From contig NZ_CP020370.1 of NCBI RefSeq assembly GCF_002813775.1, forward strand, positions 2,505,501 to 2,569,500: 64,000 nt of DNA. Direction: 5' to 3'. The notes beneath the pieces are model-generated. The model was given only the letters and a program-made list of their open reading frames with translations. It made no database searches and was not told where the DNA came from. Source of the stretch: Candidatus Thiodictyon syntrophicum. GTDB taxonomy: Bacteria > Pseudomonadota > Gammaproteobacteria > Chromatiales > Chromatiaceae. Below are positions 20,284-29,709 of this stretch, one piece after another. How positions within the stretch are numbered: position 1 is the first letter of the stretch; each line of letters begins with the position of its first letter. Both the position numbers and the translations under genes were made by a program.

Positions 20284-20305
20284 AATTCTTCTGCGGATCA
20301 ACACT

Positions 20306-20788
20306 ATGGAGCTCGATCTTGATCTTCAGGTCGCCACCGAGGCGCCCGATCTCCCCGCCGCGGCGGACTTCGCCAGTTGGGCCGCCGCCGCCCTGGAAGG
20401 CCGCCGGGAGCGGGCGGCGCTGACGATCCGCATCGTAGACCCGCCCGAGGGCCAGGCGCTCAACCTGCGCTTTCGGGGGCAGGACCGGCCGACCAATGTC
20501 CTCTCCTTCCCCTTCGAGGCGCCGCCGGGTCTGCCCGCGGGGGCCGGGCTCGACGCCTTGCTCGGGGACCTGGTGATCTGCGCCGCCTTGGTGAGCACCG
20601 AGGCCCTGGAGCAGGGCAAGGCGGCCCCCGCCCACTGGGCGCACCTGGTGGTCCACGGCGTGCTGCACCTGCTCGATTACGATCACCTGACCGACACCGA
20701 CGCGCAACTCATGGAAGGGCTGGAAACGGCCATCCTGGTCGGGTTAGGATTTCCGCCCCCCTACCTGGAGACCGCAGCCAACCCATGA
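20306..20788 (+). CDS. ybeY: endoribonuclease YbeY (rRNA maturation)
   Basis: This is a 160-residue metal-dependent RNase for 16S rRNA 3'-end processing and 70S quality control. The zinc motif is [20 protein letters not shown], with H117, H121 and H127. The more usual Gly before YDH is Asp here. The family segment [11 protein letters not shown] is present, as is GDLVICA. I start at [10 protein letters not shown] rather than 11 codons upstream, because the extra codons come from the repeat. The stop overlaps the corC start (ATGA), so YbeY and CorC are translationally coupled. Confidence 0.95.
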   Translation: MELDLDLQVATEAPDLPAAADFASWAAAALEGRRERAALTIRIVDPPEGQALNLRFRGQDRPTNVLSFPFEAPPGLPAGAGLDALLGDLVICAALVSTEALEQGKAAPAHWAHLVVHGVLHLLDYDHLTDTDAQLMEGLETAILVGLGFPPPYLETAANP

Positions 20789-21681
20789 CGAGCGATCGAT
20801 CGTCCGACGACTCACGACCGCGTAACTGGTTCGATCGACTGACCAAGTTGTTCGGCAGCGAACCACAGAACCGGGAACAGCTCATCCACCTGCTCCAGGA
20901 AGCCAAGAGCCGTGCCCTGCTGGATACGGACGCGCTCAGCATGATCGAGGGCGTTCTTCAGGTCTCCGAGTTGCGGGTGCGCGACATCATGGTCCCGCGG
21001 GCGGAGATGGTATACGTTCGGCGCGAGGACAGCCTGGAGCGGGTGTTGGAGATCGCGGTCAAGTCCGCCCACTCGCGCTTCCCGGTCATCGGTGACGACA
21101 AGGGCGAGGTCGTGGGCGTCATGCTCGCCAAGGATCTGCTGACCTTCTGCGTGGAGAGCGGCCGGCGCCCCTTCAACATCCGCGATCTGCTGCGTCCCAC
21201 CGTCTTCGTCCCGGAGAGCAAGCGGCTCAATGTCCTGCTCAAGGAATTCCGTGCCAGCCGCAACCACATGGCGGTGGTGGTCGACGAGTACGGCAGCGCG
21301 GCCGGCCTGGTCACCATCGAGGACGTGCTGGAGCAGATCGTCGGCGAGATCGAGGACGAACATGACTACGACGAGGGCGCCGAGATCTTCCGCCGCGGCA
21401 AGAACGAGTATAGCGCCAAGGCCCGCACCCCCATCGAGGACTTCAACGCCTATTTCGACACCGACCTCTCCCACGCGGAGTTCGACACCATCGGCGGCCT
21501 GGTCGTCAATGCCTTGGGGCACCTGCCCAAGCGCGGCGAAGCGGTCGAGATCGCCCCCTTCCGCTTCACCGTGATGCGGGCGGACAGTCGGCGGGTGTAC
21601 CTGCTGAGTATCGAGCGGCTCGACGTGGTGCCTGATGAAGGCGAGGGCAAGCGCCCCAGTTCTAACGAGACTTCGCCTTAG
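20785..21681 (+). CDS. corC: CBS-domain protein CorC (YbeX), HlyC/CorC family
   Basis: This is a 298-residue cytosolic protein. An N-terminal helical part ([20 protein letters not shown]) leads to [14 protein letters not shown], which opens the first CBS domain (about 70-125). The second CBS domain covers about 135-190 ([20 protein letters not shown] to [19 protein letters not shown]). A CorC_HlyC transporter-associated domain follows at about 205-285, with [20 protein letters not shown]. The family is linked to Mg/Co efflux and, through the ybe operon, to ribosome function. The usual next gene, lnt, is absent; an AGGATTAAC repeat and the opposite-strand lrgB gene follow. Confidence 0.95.
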   Translation: MTSDRSSDDSRPRNWFDRLTKLFGSEPQNREQLIHLLQEAKSRALLDTDALSMIEGVLQVSELRVRDIMVPRAEMVYVRREDSLERVLEIAVKSAHSRFPVIGDDKGEVVGVMLAKDLLTFCVESGRRPFNIRDLLRPTVFVPESKRLNVLLKEFRASRNHMAVVVDEYGSAAGLVTIEDVLEQIVGEIEDEHDYDEGAEIFRRGKNEYSAKARTPIEDFNAYFDTDLSHAEFDTIGGLVVNALGHLPKRGEAVEIAPFRFTVMRADSRRVYLLSIERLDVVPDEGEGKRPSSNETSP

Positions 21682-21739
21682 ACCGACGAATCAGCGGCCA
21701 CAAAGTCAGCATCAAGGACCGTGCCGGCTCGTTAAAAAT

Positions 21740-21854
21740 GGACAGGATTAACAGGATTTCGCAGGATTGACAGGATTTCCGGACGTGCCGATGACGGCAA
21801 TCGCAACGTTCTTATCCTGTTAATCCTGAAAAATCCTGTTAATCCTGTCTAATT
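21740..21854. repeat. AGGATTAAC-armed inverted repeat
   Basis: Left units (GACAGGATTAACAGGATT, then GCAGGATTGACAGGATT) at 21740-21779 face the complement at 21813-21854 (ATCCTGTTAATCCTG repeated). The loop is about 33 nt. It occupies the convergent gap between corC and lrgB. Confidence 0.85.
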
Positions 21855-21922
21855 TCCAACCGGCCACTTGGACCTTCAAGTGTAACCGGGCCGTCAGGGG
21901 CATCCTAACTCGCGGACCCGGC

Positions 21923-22660
21923 TTACCCCGCGCCGACCAGCCCGATCCAGCGCAGCAGCGGCGGCAGCAGCAGCGCCGTGGCAAAGGCCGACAGGGCCAT
22001 GGCGAGGCCGGAAAAGGCACCCATCACCGGGCTCACCTGAAAGGCCCGGGCAGTCCCGATCCCGTGTGCGCTCAGGCCCATGGCAAAGCCCTTCACCGCG
22101 TCGTCGCGGCACCCCAGGAGCCGCAACAGCCCGGGGCCGAGCACGGCCCCGACGATCCCGGTGCTGACCACCAGCACGGCGGTCAGGGACGGCAGCCCCC
22201 CGAGCTTTTCGCTGATGCCCATGGCGACCGGCGCGGTCGCCGACTTGGGGGCGAGCGAGATCAGGGTCACCGGGTCCGCCCCGCACAGGACCCCCAGCCC
22301 GACGGCGGAGAGCGCGGCCGTTACCACCCCGACCAGCAGGGCGACCAGGATCGGCAGGGCCAGGGCCCGCAGCCGCTCGCGCTGCCGGTAGAGCGGGATG
22401 GCGAGTGCGACGGTGGCCGGGCCGAGCAGGAAGTGGACGAACTGAGCGCCGTCGAAATAGGTCTGGTAGCGGGTCCCCGTGAGTTGAAGCAGCCCGATCA
22501 GCAGGGCCACGGTGATCGCCACCGGGTTCAACAGCGGGCTCTCCCCGCCCAGGCGATAGACCTTGAGCGCCGCCAGATAGCAGACCAGGGTCGCGGTCAG
22601 CCACAGCAGCGGCGAGGCCGACAGATAGACCCAAATCTCGGTCAGCGGCCGGTCATTCAT
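21923..22660 (-). CDS. lrgB: LrgB/CidB-family membrane protein
   Basis: This 245-residue integral membrane protein has about seven hydrophobic segments. The LrgB signature regions are visible: LLGPATVALAIPLYRQ, LAPKSATAPVAMGISEKLGG, and the C-terminal LSAHGIGTARAFQ. LrgB works with LrgA in holin/antiholin-like control of autolysis or in pyruvate uptake, depending on the organism. Its start lies 8 bp inside the end of the lrgA gene, so the two form an operon in the usual lrgA-lrgB order. No LytTR-type regulator gene is in view. Confidence 0.93.
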   Translation of the reverse strand: MNDRPLTEIWVYLSASPLLWLTATLVCYLAALKVYRLGGESPLLNPVAITVALLIGLLQLTGTRYQTYFDGAQFVHFLLGPATVALAIPLYRQRERLRALALPILVALLVGVVTAALSAVGLGVLCGADPVTLISLAPKSATAPVAMGISEKLGGLPSLTAVLVVSTGIVGAVLGPGLLRLLGCRDDAVKGFAMGLSAHGIGTARAFQVSPVMGAFSGLAMALSAFATALLLPPLLRWIGLVGAG

Positions 22661-23018
22661 CGCCGCCCTCCCGGCGCCGGGCCAGCAGGCGCTGCATCCC
22701 CGCCATGGTCAGGGCCGTGACCGCCAGCGTGATCAGGGTGCCCAGGATGAGGGCCGTGGTGATCGCCGCCCACTGATCGCGGACCCGCTCCCAATGGATC
22801 ATGACCCCCACCCCGGCCGGGACGAACAACAGCGACAGATTCGCCAGCAGCGTATCCGCCGTCCGCCCGACCCGCTCGGAGACCCCGCCGCTGCACCACA
22901 GCCAGGCGAGCAGCAACAGCATCCCCAGCACCGGGCCGGGCACCGGCAGGCCGGTGACCAGCACCGCCACCTCCCCGGCAAATTGACAGATCAGGATCAG
23001 GGTCAAGGCCTCGACCAA
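22653..23018 (-). CDS. lrgA: LrgA/CidA-family holin-like protein
   Basis: This is a 121-residue protein with four transmembrane segments. The family motif region GLPVPGPVLGMLLLLAWL lies near residues 23-40 and LFVPAGVGVMIHWERV near 64-79. A short charged C-terminus follows (LLARRREGGDE). It pairs by overlap with lrgB. The first Met precedes hydrophobic sequence directly, as in other members. I see no obvious promoter in the 146-bp divergent gap to the AAA gene. Confidence 0.93.
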   Translation of the reverse strand: MVEALTLILICQFAGEVAVLVTGLPVPGPVLGMLLLLAWLWCSGGVSERVGRTADTLLANLSLLFVPAGVGVMIHWERVRDQWAAITTALILGTLITLAVTALTMAGMQRLLARRREGGDE

Positions 23019-23164
23019 CGCACACCCCCGCGGGGTCTGGCCCCGGTCGCATCGAACATCAGACCCGTCATTGGAACCGCAAAGGCGTACTCAATGCAAA
23101 GACCGCGCGCGCTTCCCGCTGCGGCGGTCTATCCTTGGCGACGAACCCTTGGCAGGAGCAGCCC

Positions 23165-24556
23165 ATGCGATTTTTCAACATCAACGTCGAGATGGCCCAG
23201 AGTGCCCGGGAAGATGTCGGCCGGGCGATACGTGCCATCCTGGGCGAGGTCGCCTCGCGGGCCAGGACCCACCTGCACGACGACTGGCTGGACCGGCACT
23301 GGGTCGAGATCCTTGAGCAAAGCGGCGCTGAGCGGGCCTTCACCGAGATCCTCACCCGCTGGGCCGCGCACAGTGACCGGCCGCTCGTGCTCCTGATCGA
23401 CGAGATCGACGCACTGATCGGCGACAGCCTGGTGGCCGTGCTGCGCCAACTGCGTGCCGGCTACGACAAGCGCCCCGGTGCCTTCCCCCAGACTGTGGTT
23501 CTGTGCGGCGTGCGCGACGTGCGTGACTACCGCATCCACTCTGCGCGCTCCCAGGAGATCATCACCGGCGGCAGTGCCTTCAACATCAAGGCCGAGTCGA
23601 TCCGACTGGGCAACTTCACGGCCGCCGATGTGGCCACCCTCTACCGCCAGCATACCGAGGAGACCGGTCAGGCCTTCACGGCCGAGGCCCTCGCCCTGAT
23701 CTGGGACCTGACGCGCGGTCAGCCCTGGCTGGTGAATGCGCTGGGCTACCAGCTCTGTTTCCGTAATCCGATCACCCGCGAGCGTTCCGTCACCATCACC
23801 GTCGAATTGGTGGAGCAGGCCAAGGAGGTCCTGATCGCACGCCGCGACACGCACCTCGACCAACTCGCCGATAAGCTCCGCGAGCCGCGGGTGAGACGGA
23901 TCGTCGAGCCGATGCTCACCGGGGGCGAGGTCCAGCAGTCGGCCCATGAGGACGATGTGCAATACGTCACCGATCTGGGCCTGGTCGGCCGCGCGTCCGG
24001 GGTGCTTGCGATTGCCAATCCCATCTATCGTGAGATCATTCCTCGGCAACTGACCGCGGTGCAACAGATCGATTTCGAGGCGCAGTACCAAAGCGCCTGG
24101 TTCATCGGCCCCGACGGGCGCCTCAATCTGCCCAAACTGCTGGCCGCCTTCCAGGTCTTCTTCCGCGAGCACTCCGAGCACTGGATCGAGCGCTTCGACT
24201 ACAAGGAGGCCGGCCCCCAATTACTGCTCCAGGCCTTTCTGCAGCGTATCGTCAATGGCGGCGGGCCTATCGAGCGCGAATACGGGCTGGGGCGGATGCG
24301 GACCGATCTCTTGATCCTGTGGCCCTATGGCGTCGGTCAGGTGCAGAAGGCGGTGATGGAACTGAAGATACTGCACAAGGGGCTTGCCCGGACGATCGCC
24401 GCGGGGTTGGCGCAGACCTATGAATATCGGGACCGCTGTGCCGCCGATGAGGCCCATCTGCTGATCTTCGACCGCAGCGAGCGGGCCTGGAGCGAGAAGG
24501 TCTTTCGGCGTAGCGAGCAATTCCAGGGGGTTGCGATCGAGGTCTGGGGGATGTAG
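23165..24556 (+). CDS. AAA-like / PD-(D/E)XK protein lacking Walker A (paralogue A)
   Basis: This is a 463-residue paralogue of the protein at 28091-29668. The first five residues (MRFFN) are followed directly by INVEMAQSAREDV. In the paralogue 65 residues, including the P-loop APRQTGKTSS, lie between those points. The Walker B (VLLIDEIDALIGD), sensor region (VVLCGVRDVRDYR) and C-terminal nuclease-type domain (QKAVMELKILHKGLA) are intact. The deletion is in frame (195 bp) and the rest shows no decay. The ATG has a good Shine-Dalgarno (GGCAGGAG). ATP binding is probably lost, so it may act as a regulatory or structural partner. It precedes the McrB-like gene by 123 bp. Confidence 0.85.
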   Translation: MRFFNINVEMAQSAREDVGRAIRAILGEVASRARTHLHDDWLDRHWVEILEQSGAERAFTEILTRWAAHSDRPLVLLIDEIDALIGDSLVAVLRQLRAGYDKRPGAFPQTVVLCGVRDVRDYRIHSARSQEIITGGSAFNIKAESIRLGNFTAADVATLYRQHTEETGQAFTAEALALIWDLTRGQPWLVNALGYQLCFRNPITRERSVTITVELVEQAKEVLIARRDTHLDQLADKLREPRVRRIVEPMLTGGEVQQSAHEDDVQYVTDLGLVGRASGVLAIANPIYREIIPRQLTAVQQIDFEAQYQSAWFIGPDGRLNLPKLLAAFQVFFREHSEHWIERFDYKEAGPQLLLQAFLQRIVNGGGPIEREYGLGRMRTDLLILWPYGVGQVQKAVMELKILHKGLARTIAAGLAQTYEYRDRCAADEAHLLIFDRSERAWSEKVFRRSEQFQGVAIEVWGM

Positions 24557-24679
24557 GGCGTCATTCGATTCCCTTCCCAGACCTTTCTTGCGTTACTCTA
24601 TCAGTTAGACAGACGGGCTCGTGCAAGCCACCCAGAGGGGCCCTTCGCCAGGACACACAGCAATGAACCAAACCCTGCC

Positions 24680-26821
24680 ATGCAAGACGCATTGAATCAG
24701 TACCTAAGTCGCCTGCGGGCCGCGTTTCCGACCTTCGTGACTTTCGGCGAAGGAAGCAAGGATCTCGACGCGGAGGAGCGGAGAGACAAGATCGAACTGG
24801 TTGAGGTCTTCCAGAACGAGGTTGCCCCTTCGCTCAAGGCGCTGCCCAACGACGAGGGCGCCCTGGCCCAGACCGGTGCTGATGTCATCACCCTGTTTAC
24901 TCGTAAGTTGAGTAACGGCGCTCCGCAGTATCTCGTCGGCTATCGTTACACCGGACCCTTGCAAAAGCTCACCGCGAGCGACCGGGTCAGATTCGCCATC
25001 CTGACCGCGGACTTGCTGTACGGTGATGAGCCACTCGTGGGGCGTGTGGACCGGTTCGTGCCAGGCCTGCGGGCGCTGCTCGCGGACAGTGCCCCGGCCA
25101 CGGGTTGGTCGGCGATGTCGCGCAGCGTCACCAGTCTCCTGCTCATGGTATCGGACCCGAGCCGGCACGTCATCATCAAGACCAGGGAATTCAATCGCGC
25201 CCTAAAGGCATTCGGCCATGAGCCCATGCCCAACCGCGCCTTGACCGGCGAGGACTATCTATCCGTCCAGTCCTGGCTGTTCGGCCTGCGCGACGCCATG
25301 ACGGCAGCGGGACTCGGACCGCGGGACCTGATCGACGTACAAACCCTGATCTGGGTCGGCGACGTGAATTACAGCCAGGACGACACGAATCGGCAGTATT
25401 GGGTCCTGGGCGCCTACTGGGACAATAGTGACGACATGACCCAAACCTTCGTCACCGAAGGTCGCTGGGAGAATGGGTTTGAGGATCAGTACGAAGAAAA
25501 GGTGAAGCAGGTACGTACAGGCGATCGGGTGGCCATTAAGAATTCATACACAAGAAAATACAATCTGCCCTTCGACGGTCACGGATGCAGCGTCTCCTGC
25601 ATGGATATCAAGGCCGTCGGCACCGTCACCAACAACGCGGACGATGGGCATAACCTCACGGTCGAGTGGGACGCCGACTTTGAGCCGGTAACCATCTATC
25701 AGTACACCTACCGCACAACCATTGAGCGCATCCAAGACCAGACGGCTATCCCTTGGATATTCAATGGGGTTCCGCAGCCGCTGGACGCGCTGGAGGCTCA
25801 CTATCGGAAGAAGGCCCAAGAGGAAGATCAGCCGTCCGGCGGCCCGGGTTCCGTCCCTGTGAACCCTGAGGACGGTGTCATGACCGCGATCAACACCGAC
25901 ACCTCAGTAAACCGCATCTATTACGGTCCGCCTGGATGCGGAAAGACCTATAGACTACAGCAGACGCTGATGCCCAAGTATCGGGACGAGCGAGGGGCTC
26001 GCTATCGCTTCATTACCTTCCACCCCTCCATGAGCTACGAGGAGTTCGTCGAAGGGTTGCGCCCCATTGTCGACGAGACCACCAAGGAACTCAGGTACGA
26101 GGTTAAACCCGGCATCTTTCGAGAGATCTGCGAGCTGGCTGAAAAACACCCGAGGGAGCGTTATGCCCTATTCATCGACGAGATCAACCGGGCCAATATC
26201 GCCAAGGTGCTGGGCGAGCTGATCACCCTGATCGAGCCGGATAAGCGGATTCGGGCTGACGATGGCCAATGCGGTATACACCTGATCCTTCCCTACTCCC
26301 GGCTGTCGTTCGGCGTGCCAGCCAATCTCGACCTCTACGCCACCATGAACAGTGCGGACCGCTCCATCGCCTTGCTGGACACGGCGCTGCGCCGCCGCTT
26401 CCAGTTCGAGGAAATCGGCCCGGACCCGGACCTGCTGCCCAGGGATGTCGAGGGGATCGACGTGGCCGCACTCCTCAAGACCCTGAATGAAAGGATCGAA
26501 CTGCTGGCCGATAGAGACCACCGGCTTGGTCACGCCTATTTCATGGGCGTCGCAACGCTGGCCGACCTCGACCGGGTGTTTGCGGAACACGTTCTGCCGC
26601 TGCTTGTCGAGTACTTCCACGACGATTGGGGCCAAATCGCCCTGGTGCTCGTCAATCGCACGCTCGGGCGGAGCGAGTTCGTCACCACCATGGAGTTGAG
26701 CCCGGGGCAGGTGTTCGGCAAGGGCTGGGAGGCGTACGCGACCCGCCGATCTGAGGTCTTGCTGCGTCACCGCTTGGTCTCGGAGTTCACTCAGGCGATG
26801 TATCTCGGTCTACTCGCTTGA
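24680..26821 (+). CDS. McrB-like AAA+ GTPase of a type IV restriction system
   Basis: This is a 713-residue protein. The C-terminal half is an McrB AAA+ motor: Walker A GPPGCGKT (416-423), Walker B ALFIDEINRANIAKVLGEL (from 496), and the McrB signature MNSADRSI (556-563) followed by LLDTALRRRFQFEEI. The N-terminal half differs from E. coli McrB. It has an alpha-helical region (1-210), then a beta-rich EVE/PUA-like module (about 225-350, with VGDVNYSQ, GDRVAIKNSY and GTVTNN). It ends in IPWIFNGV, as in McrB homologues that may read modified bases this way. The stop overlaps the McrC TTG start (TTGA). Confidence 0.9.
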   Translation: MQDALNQYLSRLRAAFPTFVTFGEGSKDLDAEERRDKIELVEVFQNEVAPSLKALPNDEGALAQTGADVITLFTRKLSNGAPQYLVGYRYTGPLQKLTASDRVRFAILTADLLYGDEPLVGRVDRFVPGLRALLADSAPATGWSAMSRSVTSLLLMVSDPSRHVIIKTREFNRALKAFGHEPMPNRALTGEDYLSVQSWLFGLRDAMTAAGLGPRDLIDVQTLIWVGDVNYSQDDTNRQYWVLGAYWDNSDDMTQTFVTEGRWENGFEDQYEEKVKQVRTGDRVAIKNSYTRKYNLPFDGHGCSVSCMDIKAVGTVTNNADDGHNLTVEWDADFEPVTIYQYTYRTTIERIQDQTAIPWIFNGVPQPLDALEAHYRKKAQEEDQPSGGPGSVPVNPEDGVMTAINTDTSVNRIYYGPPGCGKTYRLQQTLMPKYRDERGARYRFITFHPSMSYEEFVEGLRPIVDETTKELRYEVKPGIFREICELAEKHPRERYALFIDEINRANIAKVLGELITLIEPDKRIRADDGQCGIHLILPYSRLSFGVPANLDLYATMNSADRSIALLDTALRRRFQFEEIGPDPDLLPRDVEGIDVAALLKTLNERIELLADRDHRLGHAYFMGVATLADLDRVFAEHVLPLLVEYFHDDWGQIALVLVNRTLGRSEFVTTMELSPGQVFGKGWEAYATRRSEVLLRHRLVSEFTQAMYLGLLA

Positions 26822-28104
26822 GCGGTCATCACCTCGTCGTTCGCGAGCACCAAACCATTCTGCTCGCACCCAAGGGGCCATTGTCGCGCGCGGCCCACGC
26901 GGCCTATCTCGCCCGCATCCCGATGCTGCCGAGCGGCGTGCTGACGCCAGTCCACGAGGGGCTGCGCACCGGCTCCCACTGCGGCTTGATTCAGGCGGGT
27001 CAATGGACCTTGGAAATCCTGCCGAAGATTTACGACCTTGAGGGACCGCTGCCCGACCGGGGCGCGTTGGTGCGGATGCTCGCCGCCTGTTTCGATATCC
27101 CGATCTGGCTGGACGGCCCGGTCCGCAGCAACCTCGCCGATGACCTGCTCACGGTCGTAATCCGCGCCTACCTGGAGGAAGGCCGGCGTCAGTTACGGCA
27201 GGGTTGGATCAAATCCTATGTCGATCAGGAGGACCGGCTGACCCGACTAAGAGGACGACTCAATCTCAGCGAGCAAGTGCGGCGTGGACGTGCCGCGGCC
27301 CATCGACTGCACTGCGTCTTCGACGAACTCACGATCGACAACGATTTCAACCGAGTGGTTTGCGCCGCGCTCGTCCTTGCCCAAGTCCGGCTCCCGGTCG
27401 GTTCCAGGCTCAGGATCCAGGCCGATCAACTCGCCTTGGCCCTGGCCGACGTTGGGCAACTTATGCCGGACGAAGCGCTAAGGACTCGACTCCCGCAGCA
27501 CCGACTCGTGCAGCGTTACGATCGCCTCCTGTTGATGGCGTCCTGGCTCCTGCGCCTGTTGGGTCCCGACGTTCATGGCGGTCCGCAGGAGGGCCTGGGT
27601 CTGATCTTCGACATGAACCGGCTCTTTCAGGAGACCGTCGCGATAGCCCTGGAGGCGGCCATCCGGTGGCATCCGCTGCGGTCGCGCCTGCGTCTGACCC
27701 GTGAGCGGCCGATACGACCGCTGGTAACGGATGCATCCGATACCGGACGCTTCATGATGATACCGGACCTCTGTCTATGGCTGGATGAGACGTTGATCGC
27801 CATCCTGGATACCAAGTGGAAACGGCTGTCGCCCTCCCAGGATGAGCACAAGGCCGGTATTGCCCAGGCGGATCTCTACCAGTTGCTCGCCTATGGCTAC
27901 ACCTACGGTTGCAAACGTTTGACGCTGATCTATCCTTACCACCCCGAAATGAAAGACTGGACCCTTCCCCGGTTCAGCTATTGCTCCCCAGCGGGGGCAG
28001 ACATTGCGCTCCAGGTCGCTACCTTTGATCTGGATGCGTCCAGAAATGCAGCTGAACAACTGCTGGACCAGCAGATCGGAGGATTACTCCATGCGATTCT
28101 TTAA
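26818..28104 (+). CDS. McrC-like nuclease subunit
   Basis: This is a 428-residue McrC-family protein that would supply the endonuclease of the McrBC complex. The C-terminal PD-(D/E)XK site is MMIPDLCLWLDETL followed by AILDTKWKR (D317, D331, K333). The family segment GLIFDMNRLFQETVAIALE (261-279) lies before it. The N-terminal part (residues 1-130) carries the beta-barrel-like LEILPKIYDLEG that contacts McrB in known complexes. Translation starts at TTG overlapping the McrB stop, and its own 3' end overlaps the next AAA gene by 14 bp. All three are thus likely made from one transcript. Confidence 0.9.
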   Translation: MSGHHLVVREHQTILLAPKGPLSRAAHAAYLARIPMLPSGVLTPVHEGLRTGSHCGLIQAGQWTLEILPKIYDLEGPLPDRGALVRMLAACFDIPIWLDGPVRSNLADDLLTVVIRAYLEEGRRQLRQGWIKSYVDQEDRLTRLRGRLNLSEQVRRGRAAAHRLHCVFDELTIDNDFNRVVCAALVLAQVRLPVGSRLRIQADQLALALADVGQLMPDEALRTRLPQHRLVQRYDRLLLMASWLLRLLGPDVHGGPQEGLGLIFDMNRLFQETVAIALEAAIRWHPLRSRLRLTRERPIRPLVTDASDTGRFMMIPDLCLWLDETLIAILDTKWKRLSPSQDEHKAGIAQADLYQLLAYGYTYGCKRLTLIYPYHPEMKDWTLPRFSYCSPAGADIALQVATFDLDASRNAAEQLLDQQIGGLLHAIL

Positions 28105-29668
28105 CAATGCCGGTCCAGTCAACTGCGCCGACCATTATTGCCTGGACCCGCTCCACCGGATCGACCTTGATGCGATCGAGTCCCTGATCGGGCAGCACCG
28201 CTATTTCATCCTCCACGCCCCGCGCCAGACCGGCAAAACATCGTCGCTACTGGCCCTGGCGCACCATTTGAACAGCGGGGAGCGTTACCACTGCGTCTAC
28301 ATCAACGTCGAGCCGGCCCAGGCGGCGCGTGAGGACGTGGCCGGGGCAATGCAGGCGATCCTGAGCGGATTGGGGAGTTGGGCGCGGCACATCGCGGGCG
28401 ACCCCTATCCGGGCGAGATCTGGCCCGGGGTCCTGGCGGAGGCGGGCGCCTACGACGCCTTTGGTGAGGTGCTTAGCCGCTGGGCCATGCACAGCGACCG
28501 GCCCTTGGTGCTCCTGATCGACGAAATCGACGCGTTGATCGGGGACACCCTGATCGCCGTGCTGCGCCAACTGCGCGCCGGCTATGCCAAGCGCCCCGCC
28601 GCCTTCCCCCAGACCGTGGTCCTGTGCGGGGTACGCGACGTACGCGACTACCGCATCCACTCTGCCCGCTCCCAGGAGATTATCACCGGCGGCAGCGCTT
28701 TCAACATCAAGGCCGAATCGATTCGCCTGGGCAACTTCACGGCTGCGGACGTCGCCTCCCTCTACCGCCAGCACACCGCCGAGACCGGTCAGTCCTTCAG
28801 CCCGCAGGCCATTGCCCTGATTTGGGATCTGACCCGCGGCCAGCCCTGGCTGGTCAATGCCCTGGGCTACCAGCTCTGTTTCCGCGACCCGACCACCCGC
28901 AACCGGGCGGTCACGATTACCGCCGCGCTGGTCGAGCAGGCCAAGGAGACCCTGATTGCGCGCCGCGACACCCACCTCGATCAGCTCGCCGACAAGTTGC
29001 GCGAGCCGCGGGTGCGGCGCGTTATCGCCCCCATTCTGGCCGGCGACAACGCGCCGGGTCAGTTGCCGGTGGATGACGTGCAATATGTCCGTGATCTCGG
29101 TCTCATCACCACCGACGGCCAGCTCGAGATCGCCAATCCGATTTACCGCGAGGTCATCCCCCGGGAGTTGACCTATACCACCAGCCTCACCATCACCGAG
29201 CAGCCCGCTTGGTACATTGCCCCCGACGGCCGCCTGGATCTGCCCAAACTGATCGCTGCTTTCCAGGTCTTCTTCCGCGAGCATTCCGAGCATTGGATCG
29301 AGCGCTTCGACTACAAGGAGGCCGGTCCGCAACTGCTGCTCCAAGCCTTCCTGCAGCGCATCGTCAATGGCGGCGGACGCATCGAGCGCGAATACGGCCT
29401 GGGGCGGATGCGCACCGACCTCTTCATCCTCTGGCCCTATGGCTCAGGCCAGGTGCAGAAGGCGGTGCTGGAACTGAAGATCCTGCACAAGGGGCTCGCG
29501 CAGACGATCGCCGCGGGTTTGGCGCAGATCTACGAGTATCGGGACCGCTGCGGCGCGGATGAGGCCCATCTGCTGATCTTCGACCGCAGCGCGCGGGCCT
29601 GGAGCGAGAAGGTGTTTCGTCGCAGCGAGCAATTCCGGGGGGTTGGGATCGAGATCTGGGGCATTTAG
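28091..29668 (+). CDS. AAA-like / PD-(D/E)XK protein, complete (paralogue B)
   Basis: This is a 525-residue protein. The N-terminal AAA-like ATPase has Walker A APRQTGKTSS (43-52) and Walker B VLLIDEIDALIGD (140-152). A middle helical region includes DLTRGQPWLVNALGYQLCF. The C-terminal nuclease-type domain has LFILWPYGSGQVQKAVLELK. The start (MRFFNNAGPVNCADHYCLDP) lies inside mcrC with a 14-bp overlap and is preceded by CGGAGG. This coupling ties it to the McrBC pair. It could be a third restriction subunit, a regulator, or a passenger. Paralogue A at the other end of the locus lacks residues 6-70 of this sequence. Confidence 0.88.
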   Translation: MRFFNNAGPVNCADHYCLDPLHRIDLDAIESLIGQHRYFILHAPRQTGKTSSLLALAHHLNSGERYHCVYINVEPAQAAREDVAGAMQAILSGLGSWARHIAGDPYPGEIWPGVLAEAGAYDAFGEVLSRWAMHSDRPLVLLIDEIDALIGDTLIAVLRQLRAGYAKRPAAFPQTVVLCGVRDVRDYRIHSARSQEIITGGSAFNIKAESIRLGNFTAADVASLYRQHTAETGQSFSPQAIALIWDLTRGQPWLVNALGYQLCFRDPTTRNRAVTITAALVEQAKETLIARRDTHLDQLADKLREPRVRRVIAPILAGDNAPGQLPVDDVQYVRDLGLITTDGQLEIANPIYREVIPRELTYTTSLTITEQPAWYIAPDGRLDLPKLIAAFQVFFREHSEHWIERFDYKEAGPQLLLQAFLQRIVNGGGRIEREYGLGRMRTDLFILWPYGSGQVQKAVLELKILHKGLAQTIAAGLAQIYEYRDRCGADEAHLLIFDRSARAWSEKVFRRSEQFRGVGIEIWGI

Positions 29669-29680
29669 GGGTGGCGCAAG

Positions 29681-29709
29681 GGATGGGTTTCGCTGCGCTC
29701 TACCCATCC
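29681..29709. repeat. short inverted repeat at a convergent gene end
   Basis: GGATGGGT and ACCCATCC flank 13 nt (TTCGCTGCGCTCT), a common intergenic hairpin type. It spans the convergent junction and supplies the final codons (PDG) and stop of the gene on the minus strand. Confidence 0.7.
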
